Assembly: GCA_040081465.1 (NCBI GenBank)
Contig: JBEBGL010000010.1
Coordinates: forward strand, 3,508 to 67,507
Length of the DNA stretch: 64,000 bases
Direction of reading: 5' to 3'
Origin: UBA668 sp040081465
Lineage (GTDB): Bacteria > Actinomycetota > Acidimicrobiia > Acidimicrobiales > Ilumatobacteraceae
Below are positions 50,642-59,225 of the stretch, in pieces (the stretch's first letter is position 1; the number at the start of each line of letters is the position of its first letter). Both the position numbers and the translations under genes were made by a program. The notes under the pieces are model-generated. The model was not told the DNA's origin. It worked only from the letters and a program-made list of their open reading frames with translations, and made no database searches.

Positions 50642-53036
50642 ACCTGGCACTGAGCCAACTCCAGCCGTAGAGGCACCGGAGGTGCCGGTCGATCCGAACG
50701 CGGTGTCGGTCACGCTCAACGGCCGCGTCGTCGAGGCGCGCAAGGGCGAGCTAGTGATCGCGGCCGCCGAGCGCCACGGTGTTTACATTCCGCGCTTCTG
50801 CTACCACGAGCGAATGAGTTCGGTGGGTATGTGCCGCATGTGTATCTGCGAAGTCGACACCGGTCGCGGACCCCAGTTGACGCCGACGTGCATGGTCGCG
50901 GTCGCGCCGAACATGGTGATCGACACCGAGAGCGAGATGACCAAGAACGTGCAAGAGGGCGTTCTCGAGTTGTTGTTGGCGAACCATCCGCTCGATTGCC
51001 CTGTTTGCGACAAGGGTGGCGAGTGTCCGTTGCAAGACCAGGCGTTCAGTCACGGTCCAGGCGAGAGTCGTTACATCGAAGAGAAGCGCCACTTCGAAAA
51101 GCCGATCCCGATCAGCGACCTTGTGTTTCTCGACCGCGAGCGTTGCATTTTGTGCGATCGGTGCACTCGCTTCGCCGACGAAGTTGCGGGCGATGCGCTG
51201 ATTACGTTTTCTCATCGTGGGAACGACACTCGAATCACGACGTTCCCCGACGAACCGTTCAGCAGCTACTTCAGTGGTAACACCGTGCAGATCTGTCCGG
51301 TCGGGGCGCTCACTGCCAAGCCGTACCGCTTCAAGGCTCGGCCATGGGACCTTGCACAACAGGAGAGTACGTGCACCTCATGTGCGGTTGGCTGCCGCAT
51401 CGTCATTGACAGCAGCCGCGACGAGTTACTTCGTTACATGGGTGTCGATAGCGAACCGGTCAATCACGGATGGCTGTGCGATCGTGGTCGCTTCAACTTC
51501 GAGTCGGTGAAGAGCCCCGAGCGCTTGCTGCAACCGCTAGTCCGCGAGCGCGACGACCTTCGTCCGGTCTCGTGGAATGAAGCTCTCGCCGCTGCGGCTG
51601 AACTCATCCAAGAGGCACTTGAAACGCGCGGAGCCGAAGGCGTCGCCGTGTTTGGCGGAGCGCGCGGCACGAACGAAGACGCGTATGCGTGGAGCCGCCT
51701 CGCGCACGACGTGATCGGGACTCCGAATGTGTACTCACAAATGGGCGACGGGATTCCCGCCGATCTGCTGTTGCTCGACCGGGCAACGATCGACGAGGCG
51801 GCGCACGCAACAACGATTGTGCTGCTCGCGCCGGACCTAAAGGAAGAGCTGCCAGTTTTGTATCTGCGTTTGCGCGAAGCAGCGGAAAAGAAGCGCAGCC
51901 GCATTCTCGAGTTCACGCCGAAGCAGACGGGTCTAACGCCCAACGCATGGCGCTCGATTAGCTACGAGCCAGGCGCGCAGGTCGCAGCCGTAAACGAGGC
52001 GCTGGCCGATTCCGACATCGCTTCACAGCTGGCCAAGGGCAATGTGGTGGTGGTCTTCGGTCGAATGAACTTGGCTGAAACAATCACCGCCAGCGTGATG
52101 GCATTGCACCTTCTCCTTGCCGCTTCACCGGGGGCGAAAGTGCTTCCCGCGTTTCGACGTGGTAACTCTGTTGGCGCTCTGCAGATGGGTATGCGCACTG
52201 GCGCCGGCGGGCTTGACACTCGGGGCGTGTTGCAGGCTGCGGCTGACGGCAAGATCGATTGCTTGGTGCTAGTCGGCGCTGATCCGCTCGCCGACTTCCC
52301 CGACACCGACCTTGCGCGTCGCGGACTTGCCGGGGCGCGACGCACCATTGCCGTCGACACGTTCCTCACCAGCTCGACAGCGAAAGCCGATGTGGTGCTA
52401 CCCGCGTGCGCGTTCGGCGAGAAGGACGGCACGACCACCAACCTCGAGGGCCGCGTTAGCAATGTCGCGCGTCAGGTATCACCGGCCGGGAACACTCGCC
52501 CGGACTGGATGATCGCGTCGGGGTTGGCGATGGCGCTGGGCACCGACCTCGGTTACGCGAGCGTCGACGAGATCACGCTCGACATCGCAATCAACGTTCC
52601 GGGATTCGAATTGGTGACTGCCGCCGCCGTTGCTGCCAGTGCCGACGGCGTGCTGTCGGGTGCACCGACGGCGATTCCGCCGGTCACCTTGCTGGAGGGA
52701 ACCGCACCAGAACGCAACTCGTACGACCTGCGCCTGGTCATCAGCCGCACGTTGTACGACGAGGCGGTTGGTACCGCTAACTCGCCATCGCTGGCGCACT
52801 TGCCGCGCGGGTCTGCGATTCATCTGCATCCGCTCGATCTCGCACGCGTCGGCACCGCCGATGGTGTCGAAGTGAAGGTTCGCAGCGCGCGTGCGACCGT
52901 TGTGCTGCCGGTGAGAGCCGATGCTTCTGTCTTGCGAGGCACAGCCTGGCTACCGTGGAACAACCCCGGCCCCAACGTCGGCGAGTTGATTGATTGCTTC
53001 GCACCAGTCAACGACGTACGAATCGAGAATCTGTAG
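50628..53036 (+). CDS. nuoG: NADH-quinone oxidoreductase subunit G
   Basis: 802 residues. N-terminal [2Fe-2S] domain (RFCYHERMSSVGMCRMCICE near residue 46 and TPTCMVAV), the N5 His-Cys cluster (HPLDCPVCDKGGECPLQDQA near 121), the N4 cluster (CILCDRCTRFADEV near 170, and STCTSCAVGCRIVIDS near 250), then a molybdopterin-oxidoreductase-like region (residues about 280-800) without its own metal. It carries electrons from NuoF to NuoI. The last base of TAG is the first of the nuoH GTG. Confidence 0.95.
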   Translation: MTDIKPGTEPTPAVEAPEVPVDPNAVSVTLNGRVVEARKGELVIAAAERHGVYIPRFCYHERMSSVGMCRMCICEVDTGRGPQLTPTCMVAVAPNMVIDTESEMTKNVQEGVLELLLANHPLDCPVCDKGGECPLQDQAFSHGPGESRYIEEKRHFEKPIPISDLVFLDRERCILCDRCTRFADEVAGDALITFSHRGNDTRITTFPDEPFSSYFSGNTVQICPVGALTAKPYRFKARPWDLAQQESTCTSCAVGCRIVIDSSRDELLRYMGVDSEPVNHGWLCDRGRFNFESVKSPERLLQPLVRERDDLRPVSWNEALAAAAELIQEALETRGAEGVAVFGGARGTNEDAYAWSRLAHDVIGTPNVYSQMGDGIPADLLLLDRATIDEAAHATTIVLLAPDLKEELPVLYLRLREAAEKKRSRILEFTPKQTGLTPNAWRSISYEPGAQVAAVNEALADSDIASQLAKGNVVVVFGRMNLAETITASVMALHLLLAASPGAKVLPAFRRGNSVGALQMGMRTGAGGLDTRGVLQAAADGKIDCLVLVGADPLADFPDTDLARRGLAGARRTIAVDTFLTSSTAKADVVLPACAFGEKDGTTTNLEGRVSNVARQVSPAGNTRPDWMIASGLAMALGTDLGYASVDEITLDIAINVPGFELVTAAAVAASADGVLSGAPTAIPPVTLLEGTAPERNSYDLRLVISRTLYDEAVGTANSPSLAHLPRGSAIHLHPLDLARVGTADGVEVKVRSARATVVLPVRADASVLRGTAWLPWNNPGPNVGELIDCFAPVNDVRIENL

Positions 53037-54247
53037 TGCTCGCGCTCGACGTTCTCCTCGACGACATTTCGTTTCGCGCGGTTCTGATCATCGCCATCAA
53101 GGTGGTGGTGATTTTCGTCATCGGGTTGGTCGGCACGATGCTGATGGTGTGGTTCGAGCGCAAGGTAATCGCGTTCATGCAGAACCGCGTCGGCCCCGAC
53201 AAGGCAGGTCCGAAGGGTTTGCTACAGACACTCGCTGACGGCATCAAGCTCTTCTTCAAGGAAGACTCGGTCCCCGACAAGAGTGATCGCTTCGTCTTCA
53301 AACTCGCTCCATACCTCGCATTCGTACCCGCCTTCTTGGTCTGGTCAGTGATTCCGTTGGGCGGCGACTTTTCCAACGGCAAAGACGGCACCGTGCAGAT
53401 TCTGGGCCGCGCAACGAAGTTGCAGCTTGCCGATCCACCCGTCGGCGTGCTCTTGCTGCTGGCGCTTAGCAGCGTCGCGGTGTACGGCATCATGCTGGCC
53501 GGGTGGAGCTCGGGCTCGAAGTATCCGCTACTGGGCTCGGTGCGCGCATCGGCGCAGATGGTCAGCTACGAAGCGGCGCTTGGCCTCAGCCTTGCGTCGG
53601 TGGTGCTGATCGCGGGAACGCTCAGCACGAGCGGCATCGTTGCTTCGCAGACGAGCTTCACGCGCTGGCACCTAGTGGCTACCGGAGTGCTGCCGTTCAT
53701 CATCTTCCTAGTGGCAGCCACCGCCGAATTGAATCGACCACCGTTCGACCTCGTCGAGGCCGAACAAGAGCTAGTGGGTGGGTTCAACACCGAGTATTCC
53801 AGCATTCGGTTTGCGCTGTTCTTCCTCGCCGAGTTCATGAACACGATCACGATGAGCGGTGTCATCGTCACCCTCTTCTTTGGCGGACCGCAACCATTGC
53901 CAATCGGACGCTTTGAGAACGTGTTGTCGTTCCTCGGTCCGCTCAGCGGCACCGTATGGCTGCTGCTGAAGGTGCTGGTCTTCCTCTATATCTATGTCTG
54001 GTTCCGCGCAACGCTTCCGCGCCTGCGTTACGACCAACTGATGAACTTGGGTTGGCGTCTGATGATTCCGCTTTCGCTGGGCTGGTTCATGCTGCTCGCC
54101 GCGTTCCGAATCGGGAGAGACGAAGGCTGGAGTCGTTGGTGGGTTCTCGCCGGTGGCATCGGTGTCCTCGGCATCGGGTCGTCGTTGCTGCAACGTGCTG
54201 GCAAGGTGAGCGCGCGTAATCGCGAGCGTGAAGGGGCGATGTTCTAG
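53036..54247 (+). CDS. nuoH: NADH-quinone oxidoreductase subunit H
   Basis: 403 residues from GTG at 53036. Eight membrane helices. Conserved quinone-channel parts: QNRVGPDKAGPKGLLQTLAD near residue 45, ADPPVGVLLLLALSSVAVYG near 130, and ELNRPPFDLVEAEQELVGGF near 225. It is about 70 residues longer than the E. coli protein, mostly in the loop after residue 80 and in the C-terminal ninth-helix region. It forms the link between the quinone site and the proton channels. Confidence 0.95.
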   Translation: MLALDVLLDDISFRAVLIIAIKVVVIFVIGLVGTMLMVWFERKVIAFMQNRVGPDKAGPKGLLQTLADGIKLFFKEDSVPDKSDRFVFKLAPYLAFVPAFLVWSVIPLGGDFSNGKDGTVQILGRATKLQLADPPVGVLLLLALSSVAVYGIMLAGWSSGSKYPLLGSVRASAQMVSYEAALGLSLASVVLIAGTLSTSGIVASQTSFTRWHLVATGVLPFIIFLVAATAELNRPPFDLVEAEQELVGGFNTEYSSIRFALFFLAEFMNTITMSGVIVTLFFGGPQPLPIGRFENVLSFLGPLSGTVWLLLKVLVFLYIYVWFRATLPRLRYDQLMNLGWRLMIPLSLGWFMLLAAFRIGRDEGWSRWWVLAGGIGVLGIGSSLLQRAGKVSARNREREGAMF

Positions 54248-54882
54248 TGGGCTACCTCGACGGGTTCCTTGTCACGCTGCGCCAGCATCGGTTTCTCGGC
54301 GGCGAGAAAGTCACGACCTCGTACTCAGGTGGTCGCGTCTTCAAGAAGCGCAAGAAAACCGAAGGTCGCGACGAGAAGATCGACAAGCCCGAACGCCTGC
54401 ATGGTCGCCACGTCCTGAATCGCTATGAGGACGGCATGGAGAAGTGCATCGGCTGCGAACTGTGCGCAGGCGTATGCCCGGCCAAGTGCATTCACGTGCG
54501 GGGTGCCGACAACGATCCGCAGAACCCCACGTCGCCGGGCGAGCGTTTTGGATTCGTGTACGAGATCAACTACCTGCGTTGCATCCACTGCGATTTGTGT
54601 GTCGAGGCCTGCCCGACAGAGGCGATCACAGAAAGCAAGTTGTTCGAGTTCAGCTTCACCAATCGCCGAGATGCCGTGTACACCAAAGCCGAGTTGGTTG
54701 TCGACGACGAAGGCAAACCCAAGCATCTGCCGTGGGAAGACTGGCGCGAAGGCGAAGACCTTCTCACCAGTGGTTGGATGCGGGCCACCGCGTCGAGTGG
54801 CGACGCCGAGTTCGTCGGCGAAGTCGGCTGGACCGGCGAGCTTGGCTACGGCGTACGCGGGGCTGAGAGGCCGTCCGACTGA
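54247..54882 (+). CDS. nuoI: NADH-quinone oxidoreductase subunit I
   Basis: 211 residues from GTG at 54247. Two [4Fe-4S] motifs (N6a, N6b): CIGCELCAGVCPAKCIHV near residue 66 and CIHCDLCVEACPTEAITE near 115. An amphipathic N-terminal helix attaches it to the membrane arm. The C-terminal tail of about 60 residues after the clusters (DLLTSGWMRATASSG...) is longer than in E. coli. The stop overlaps the nuoJ start (TGATG). Confidence 0.96.
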   Translation: MGYLDGFLVTLRQHRFLGGEKVTTSYSGGRVFKKRKKTEGRDEKIDKPERLHGRHVLNRYEDGMEKCIGCELCAGVCPAKCIHVRGADNDPQNPTSPGERFGFVYEINYLRCIHCDLCVEACPTEAITESKLFEFSFTNRRDAVYTKAELVVDDEGKPKHLPWEDWREGEDLLTSGWMRATASSGDAEFVGEVGWTGELGYGVRGAERPSD

Positions 54883-55427
54883 TGGAGCTATTCGTCTTCG
54901 TTGTCGCCGCCGGCATGGTGCTTGGCGGCGCGGTCGGTGTGATCGTGCGCAGCCATCCTGTGCATGCGGCACTCAGCCTTGTGCTCACGCTCTTTGGCGT
55001 GGCCGTGCTGTTCGTTGCGCAGGAAGCGAACTTTCTGGCAGCAGTGCAGGTCATCGTCTACGCCGGCGCGATCGTCGTGCTGTTCCTGTTCGTGATCATG
55101 CTGCTCGGGGTCGACAAGGTTGAAGACCTGCGGATCGAACCTTTCAAGATTCAACGCCCGGCAGCAGTCGCTGTGGGTGCGGGATTGTTGTCGATGATCG
55201 CGTTAGCAATCATCGTTTCTCGCGACGCGAAGCCGCCGACGGTCACACAGAGCGAGGCGGTGCAAGCTGCCCTCGATGGCTCGCACGACAGCAACATTCG
55301 TGCCATCGCGCGCGATGTGTTCAGCGATCATGTGCTGGCGTTTGAATTGACTTCGGTGTTGCTGGTCATCGCCGTTGTGGCCACGGTCATGCTGGCGCGC
55401 AAGCCACGCAAGGGTGAGTCGACATGA
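54882..55427 (+). CDS. nuoJ: NADH-quinone oxidoreductase subunit J
   Basis: 181 residues with five membrane helices: FVFVVAAGMVLGGAVGVIV, VLTLFGVAVLFVAQEANFLA (with the conserved FLA), VIVYAGAIVVLFLFVIMLLG, PAAVAVGAGLLSMIALAIIV and FELTSVLLVIAVVATVMLA. The third contains the pi-bulge helix that couples quinone reduction to proton pumping. Overlaps nuoK by four bases. Confidence 0.95.
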   Translation: MELFVFVVAAGMVLGGAVGVIVRSHPVHAALSLVLTLFGVAVLFVAQEANFLAAVQVIVYAGAIVVLFLFVIMLLGVDKVEDLRIEPFKIQRPAAVAVGAGLLSMIALAIIVSRDAKPPTVTQSEAVQAALDGSHDSNIRAIARDVFSDHVLAFELTSVLLVIAVVATVMLARKPRKGEST

Positions 55428-55744
55428 CCGCCGCCGCCGTCACTGTCACCACGACTTGGTACCTGTTGCTTGCTGCTGCTCTTTTCGCCCTCGGAGTTGT
55501 CGGCGTGATGGTTCGCCGCAATCCGTTGATCCTGTTCATGTGCATAGAGTTGATGCTCAACGCAGTGAACCTCACGTTCGTCGCCTTGGCGCGACGGTTT
55601 GGCGACATCGGCGGCCAGAGCATCGTGTTCTTTGTGATGGTCGTTGCCGCAGCTGAAGTGGTCGTCGGCCTTGGCATCATCGTCGCGATTCTGCGACGCA
55701 AGCCAAATGCCACCACCGACGATCTTGCTGAGTTGAGGGGCTGA
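55424..55744 (+). CDS. nuoK: NADH-quinone oxidoreductase subunit K
   Basis: 106 residues with three helices (WYLLLAAALFALGVVGVMVR, LILFMCIELMLNAVNLTFVA, VFFVMVVAAAEVVVGLGIIV). The proton-channel glutamates are Glu in MCIELMLNAVN (near residue 42) and in AAAEVVVG (near 78). Length is normal. It is followed five bases later by nuoL. Confidence 0.95.
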   Translation: MTAAAVTVTTTWYLLLAAALFALGVVGVMVRRNPLILFMCIELMLNAVNLTFVALARRFGDIGGQSIVFFVMVVAAAEVVVGLGIIVAILRRKPNATTDDLAELRG

Positions 55745-55749
55745 CCCGG

Positions 55750-57672
55750 ATGCTTGACCTCATCTGGCTGATCCCCGCGTTACCGCTGACCGGCTTCTTG
55801 GTCATCCTGCTGTTCGGTCGCAAGTTGGGCGACCCGCGTTCGGGATACTTCGCAACGCTGATGGTCGCTGCTTCGTTCGCAGTCACCGTGGGCGTCTTCA
55901 TCGACCTGATGTCGTTGACTTCCGAAGAGCGCAGTGGGCACGTGCAAACACTGTTCTCGTGGATTCCCTCGGGTTCTCTGCACGTCGATCTCGCGTTCCT
56001 CGCCGACCCGCTCAGCCTCACGATGTGTCTGTTCGTCACCGGCATCGGTTCGCTCATTCATCTGTACGCCGTTGGCTACATGCACGGCGACGCGCGGTTC
56101 AGCAAGTTCTTCCTTTACCTGAACCTGTTCGCCTTCAGCATGCTGATGCTCGTCCTTGGTTCGAACATGCTGGTCACCTTCCTCGGCTGGGAGGGTGTCG
56201 GCACGTGCAGTTACTTCCTGATCGCGTTCTGGCACGAGAAGGAGAGCGCTGCGACTGCAGGCAAGAAAGCCTTCATCACCAACCGTGTCGGCGACTGGGG
56301 CTTCATGATGGCGATGTTCATCGCGTTCTGGGCCGTTGGGTCGCTTGACTACTCGATCGTCAATGGTGGTGGGGCCGGCATGGCATCGTCGACTTCTACC
56401 GCGATCGCGCTGTTCTGCTTTGTCGGTGCTTGTGGCAAGAGTGCACAGCTACCGCTGTATCTCTGGCTTCCCGATGCCATGGAGGGTCCGACCCCAGTTT
56501 CCGCATTGATTCACGCGGCAACGATGGTGACCGCAGGCGTGTACCTGATGGTGCGCATCAATCCGTTGCTCGGCGTGGCCGACTCATACGCACCGACCGT
56601 CATCGCGATTGTTGGAGCCGCTACGGCACTCTTCGCGGCGACGATCGCGGTCGCGCAGAACGACATCAAGAAGGTTCTGGCATATTCGACCATCAGCCAA
56701 CTTGGCTACATGTTCTTGGCGGTGGGTTCCGGCGCGTACGTCGCGGCGATTTTCCACATGGTCACGCATGCCTTCTTCAAAGCGCTGCTGTTCCTCGGCG
56801 CTGGCTCGGTCATCCACGGCATGCATCATCAGCAAGACATGCGTTACATGGGCGCGTTGCGCAAGCTGATGCCGGTTACCGCGTTCACGTTCATCATCGG
56901 CTGGCTGGCGATCGCAGGCGTTCCGCCGTTCGCAGGGTTCTGGAGCAAAGACGAGATCCTGTTGTTTGCGTACGACAAGAGTCCGATCCTCTACGTAGTC
57001 GGTCTCGTGACGGCCTTGCTCACCGCGTTCTACATGACCCGCCAAGTGATCATGGTCTTCTTCGGTAAGGCTCGCTGGCACGACGCGCACGAAGAACACG
57101 GTGCGCACGGCGACCTCACGCCGCACGAAAGCCCGACGACGATGGTGCTGCCACTCGTGGTGCTGGCCGGCCTGTCGATTGTCGGCGGCATCATCCAGTT
57201 GCCGTCGTGGTCATGGATTCCTAAAGATCTCGCGCATCGGTTGGAGAACTGGCTCGGCCCGATCGTTCACGGGAACGAACACGAGCTGTCTACTAGTGCT
57301 CACGATCTCAGTGGCATGTTGGCGCTTGTTGCCATTACCATCGCGCTCGCCGGCATCGCCGCTGCGTTCCTTGTTTATTCGAAGCACAAGGTCAAGCCGT
57401 TCGAGCCACAGATTCTTGCCGACGGTTGGGGTTACGACCGTGCGGTTAGTTGGGTAATGGGGAAGCCGGGCCGTAAGGCATTCGACGGCGTCGCCTGGGC
57501 CGATGCGCACGTCATCGATGGAGCGGTCAACGGTTCGGGATCGCTTGTGCGAGGCACTGCCGGGCAAATCCGCAAGGTGCAAAGTGGCAACGTTCGCAAC
57601 TACGCAGCCGCGATCGGCGGCGGCGTTGTGTTGTTGCTGTTGTGGTTCGTGATTGCGCGAGGAATCCTGTGA
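55750..57672 (+). CDS. nuoL: NADH-quinone oxidoreductase subunit L
   Basis: 640 residues, an antiporter-like subunit with about 16 helices. Typical parts are FLGWEGVGTCSYFLIAFW (Glu near 142), GACGKSAQLPLYLWLPDAM (Lys near 225), PTPVSALIHAATMVTAGVYL, and HAFFKALLFLGAGSVIHGM (Lys near 345). The C-terminal lateral helix and anchor (ISGG-like end VVLLLLWFVIARGIL) are present. Pumps protons at the distal end of the membrane arm. Overlaps nuoM. Confidence 0.96.
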   Translation: MLDLIWLIPALPLTGFLVILLFGRKLGDPRSGYFATLMVAASFAVTVGVFIDLMSLTSEERSGHVQTLFSWIPSGSLHVDLAFLADPLSLTMCLFVTGIGSLIHLYAVGYMHGDARFSKFFLYLNLFAFSMLMLVLGSNMLVTFLGWEGVGTCSYFLIAFWHEKESAATAGKKAFITNRVGDWGFMMAMFIAFWAVGSLDYSIVNGGGAGMASSTSTAIALFCFVGACGKSAQLPLYLWLPDAMEGPTPVSALIHAATMVTAGVYLMVRINPLLGVADSYAPTVIAIVGAATALFAATIAVAQNDIKKVLAYSTISQLGYMFLAVGSGAYVAAIFHMVTHAFFKALLFLGAGSVIHGMHHQQDMRYMGALRKLMPVTAFTFIIGWLAIAGVPPFAGFWSKDEILLFAYDKSPILYVVGLVTALLTAFYMTRQVIMVFFGKARWHDAHEEHGAHGDLTPHESPTTMVLPLVVLAGLSIVGGIIQLPSWSWIPKDLAHRLENWLGPIVHGNEHELSTSAHDLSGMLALVAITIALAGIAAAFLVYSKHKVKPFEPQILADGWGYDRAVSWVMGKPGRKAFDGVAWADAHVIDGAVNGSGSLVRGTAGQIRKVQSGNVRNYAAAIGGGVVLLLLWFVIARGIL

Positions 57673-59225
57673 TCGACTTTCCAATTCTGACGATGCTGGT
57701 GCTCATGCCGGCGATCGGTGCCGTGCTCGTCGCGTTGGCGTCGAAGCGACACCCCGACCTAGTGAAGATCACGGCGCTGGGATCGAGCGTGCTCACCGGT
57801 GGCTTCTCGCTCTGGGTGTTGTTCGCCTTCGAGAAGGGCGAGGCAGGCTTTCAATTCACTTCGCAACATGCGTGGATCAGGCCGTGGGGAATCTCGTGGC
57901 ACCTCGGCGTCGACGGCATCTCGCTATTCCTCATCGTCCTCACCGGCGTGTTGTTCCCCTTGGTGATAGCAGGCATCGACTCGCACTCGAAGTCAATGTC
58001 GGATCAGAAGCGCTACCTGTCGTGGATGCTCTTGATAGAGGCGGGCGTGATGGGCAGCTTCATCAGCCTCGACCTCTTCTTGTTCTTCGTGTTCTTCGAA
58101 ATCGTGCTCGTGCCGATGTACTTCCTCATCGGTGGCTGGGGTTACGAGAAGCGGGTGTACGCGGCCACAAAGTTCTTCTTGTTCACGATGGTCGGCTCGG
58201 CGTTCATGCTGGTCGGCATCATCGCGACCGCACTGCTGGCGAAGGCCGACGACGGTCGCGTCACGTTCGATCTGATCAAGATCGCGGAGAACGCCGACTT
58301 CGCAGCGAGCACCGGGCGCTGGCTGTTCTTTGCGTTTGCGATCGCCTTCGCCGTGAAGGTCCCGCTATTCCCGTTGCATACGTGGCTTCCCGACGCGCAT
58401 ACACAGGCACCTACCGGCGGCTCGGTCATCCTTGCAGCCGTCCTGTTGAAGATGGGCACCTACGGACTGTTGCGGTTTGGGATCTACCTTTTCCCAGAGG
58501 CCGCCGTGTGGTCGCGACCGTTGTTCTTCACGCTGGCGACGATCGGAATCGTCTGGGGCGCGATTGCCGCAACGATGCAGACAGACCTGAAGCGAATTGT
58601 CGCTTACTCGTCGGTCGCGCACCTCGGCTTCATTGTGCTCGGCACCTTCGCGCTGACGACGACGGCGGTTAGCGGTGGCGTGATGCAGAACATCAACCAC
58701 GGTCTCTCTACCGGCGCACTCTTCATCCTCGTCGGCATGATTTATGAGCGCCGCCACACTCGACAGATCGCGGAGCTGAAGGGTCTGCAGAAGGTCGCTC
58801 CCGTCTTCGCCGGCGTGTTCATGATCGTCATGTTGTCCAGCATCGGTGTGCCCGGGTTGAACGGGTTCGTCGGCGAGTTCATGGTGCTCGTCGGCTCGTT
58901 CGCGACGGCGCGTTGGTGGGTGACGGTTGCTGCTGCCGGTGTGATTCTGGCGGCGCTTTATCTGCTGTGGGCTTACCAGCGCGTATTCCACGGCGAGCCC
59001 GACGAGGCGAATCAAGGCTTCGAAGAACTGAAGTGGAAGGAAGCGTCGCTGCTGTTTCCGATCGTTGGGCTGATTGTGTTCACCGGCGTTTACCCGAAGC
59101 CGATGCTCGAGCGCATTGAACCATCGGTGAAGGCGTTCATCGAGCACGTCGAGCAGCACTCTGAATACAACGAACCGTCGCCCGGTGAGCCCGTCATCGT
59201 CGAAGAAGAGCACGGAGAAGACTGA
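57669..59225 (+). CDS. nuoM: NADH-quinone oxidoreductase subunit M
   Basis: 518 residues from GTG at 57669 (overlaps the nuoL TGA). Antiporter-like with 14 helices: GVDGISLFLIVLTGVLFPL near residue 80, FFEIVLVPMYFLIGGWGYEK (Glu near 146), VPLFPLHTWLPDAHTQAPTG (Lys before it, near 235), and INHGLSTGALFILVGM near 345. An acidic, His-rich cytosolic tail ends the protein (EHVEQHSEYNEPSPG). Overlaps nuoN by one base. Confidence 0.96.
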   Translation: MIDFPILTMLVLMPAIGAVLVALASKRHPDLVKITALGSSVLTGGFSLWVLFAFEKGEAGFQFTSQHAWIRPWGISWHLGVDGISLFLIVLTGVLFPLVIAGIDSHSKSMSDQKRYLSWMLLIEAGVMGSFISLDLFLFFVFFEIVLVPMYFLIGGWGYEKRVYAATKFFLFTMVGSAFMLVGIIATALLAKADDGRVTFDLIKIAENADFAASTGRWLFFAFAIAFAVKVPLFPLHTWLPDAHTQAPTGGSVILAAVLLKMGTYGLLRFGIYLFPEAAVWSRPLFFTLATIGIVWGAIAATMQTDLKRIVAYSSVAHLGFIVLGTFALTTTAVSGGVMQNINHGLSTGALFILVGMIYERRHTRQIAELKGLQKVAPVFAGVFMIVMLSSIGVPGLNGFVGEFMVLVGSFATARWWVTVAAAGVILAALYLLWAYQRVFHGEPDEANQGFEELKWKEASLLFPIVGLIVFTGVYPKPMLERIEPSVKAFIEHVEQHSEYNEPSPGEPVIVEEEHGED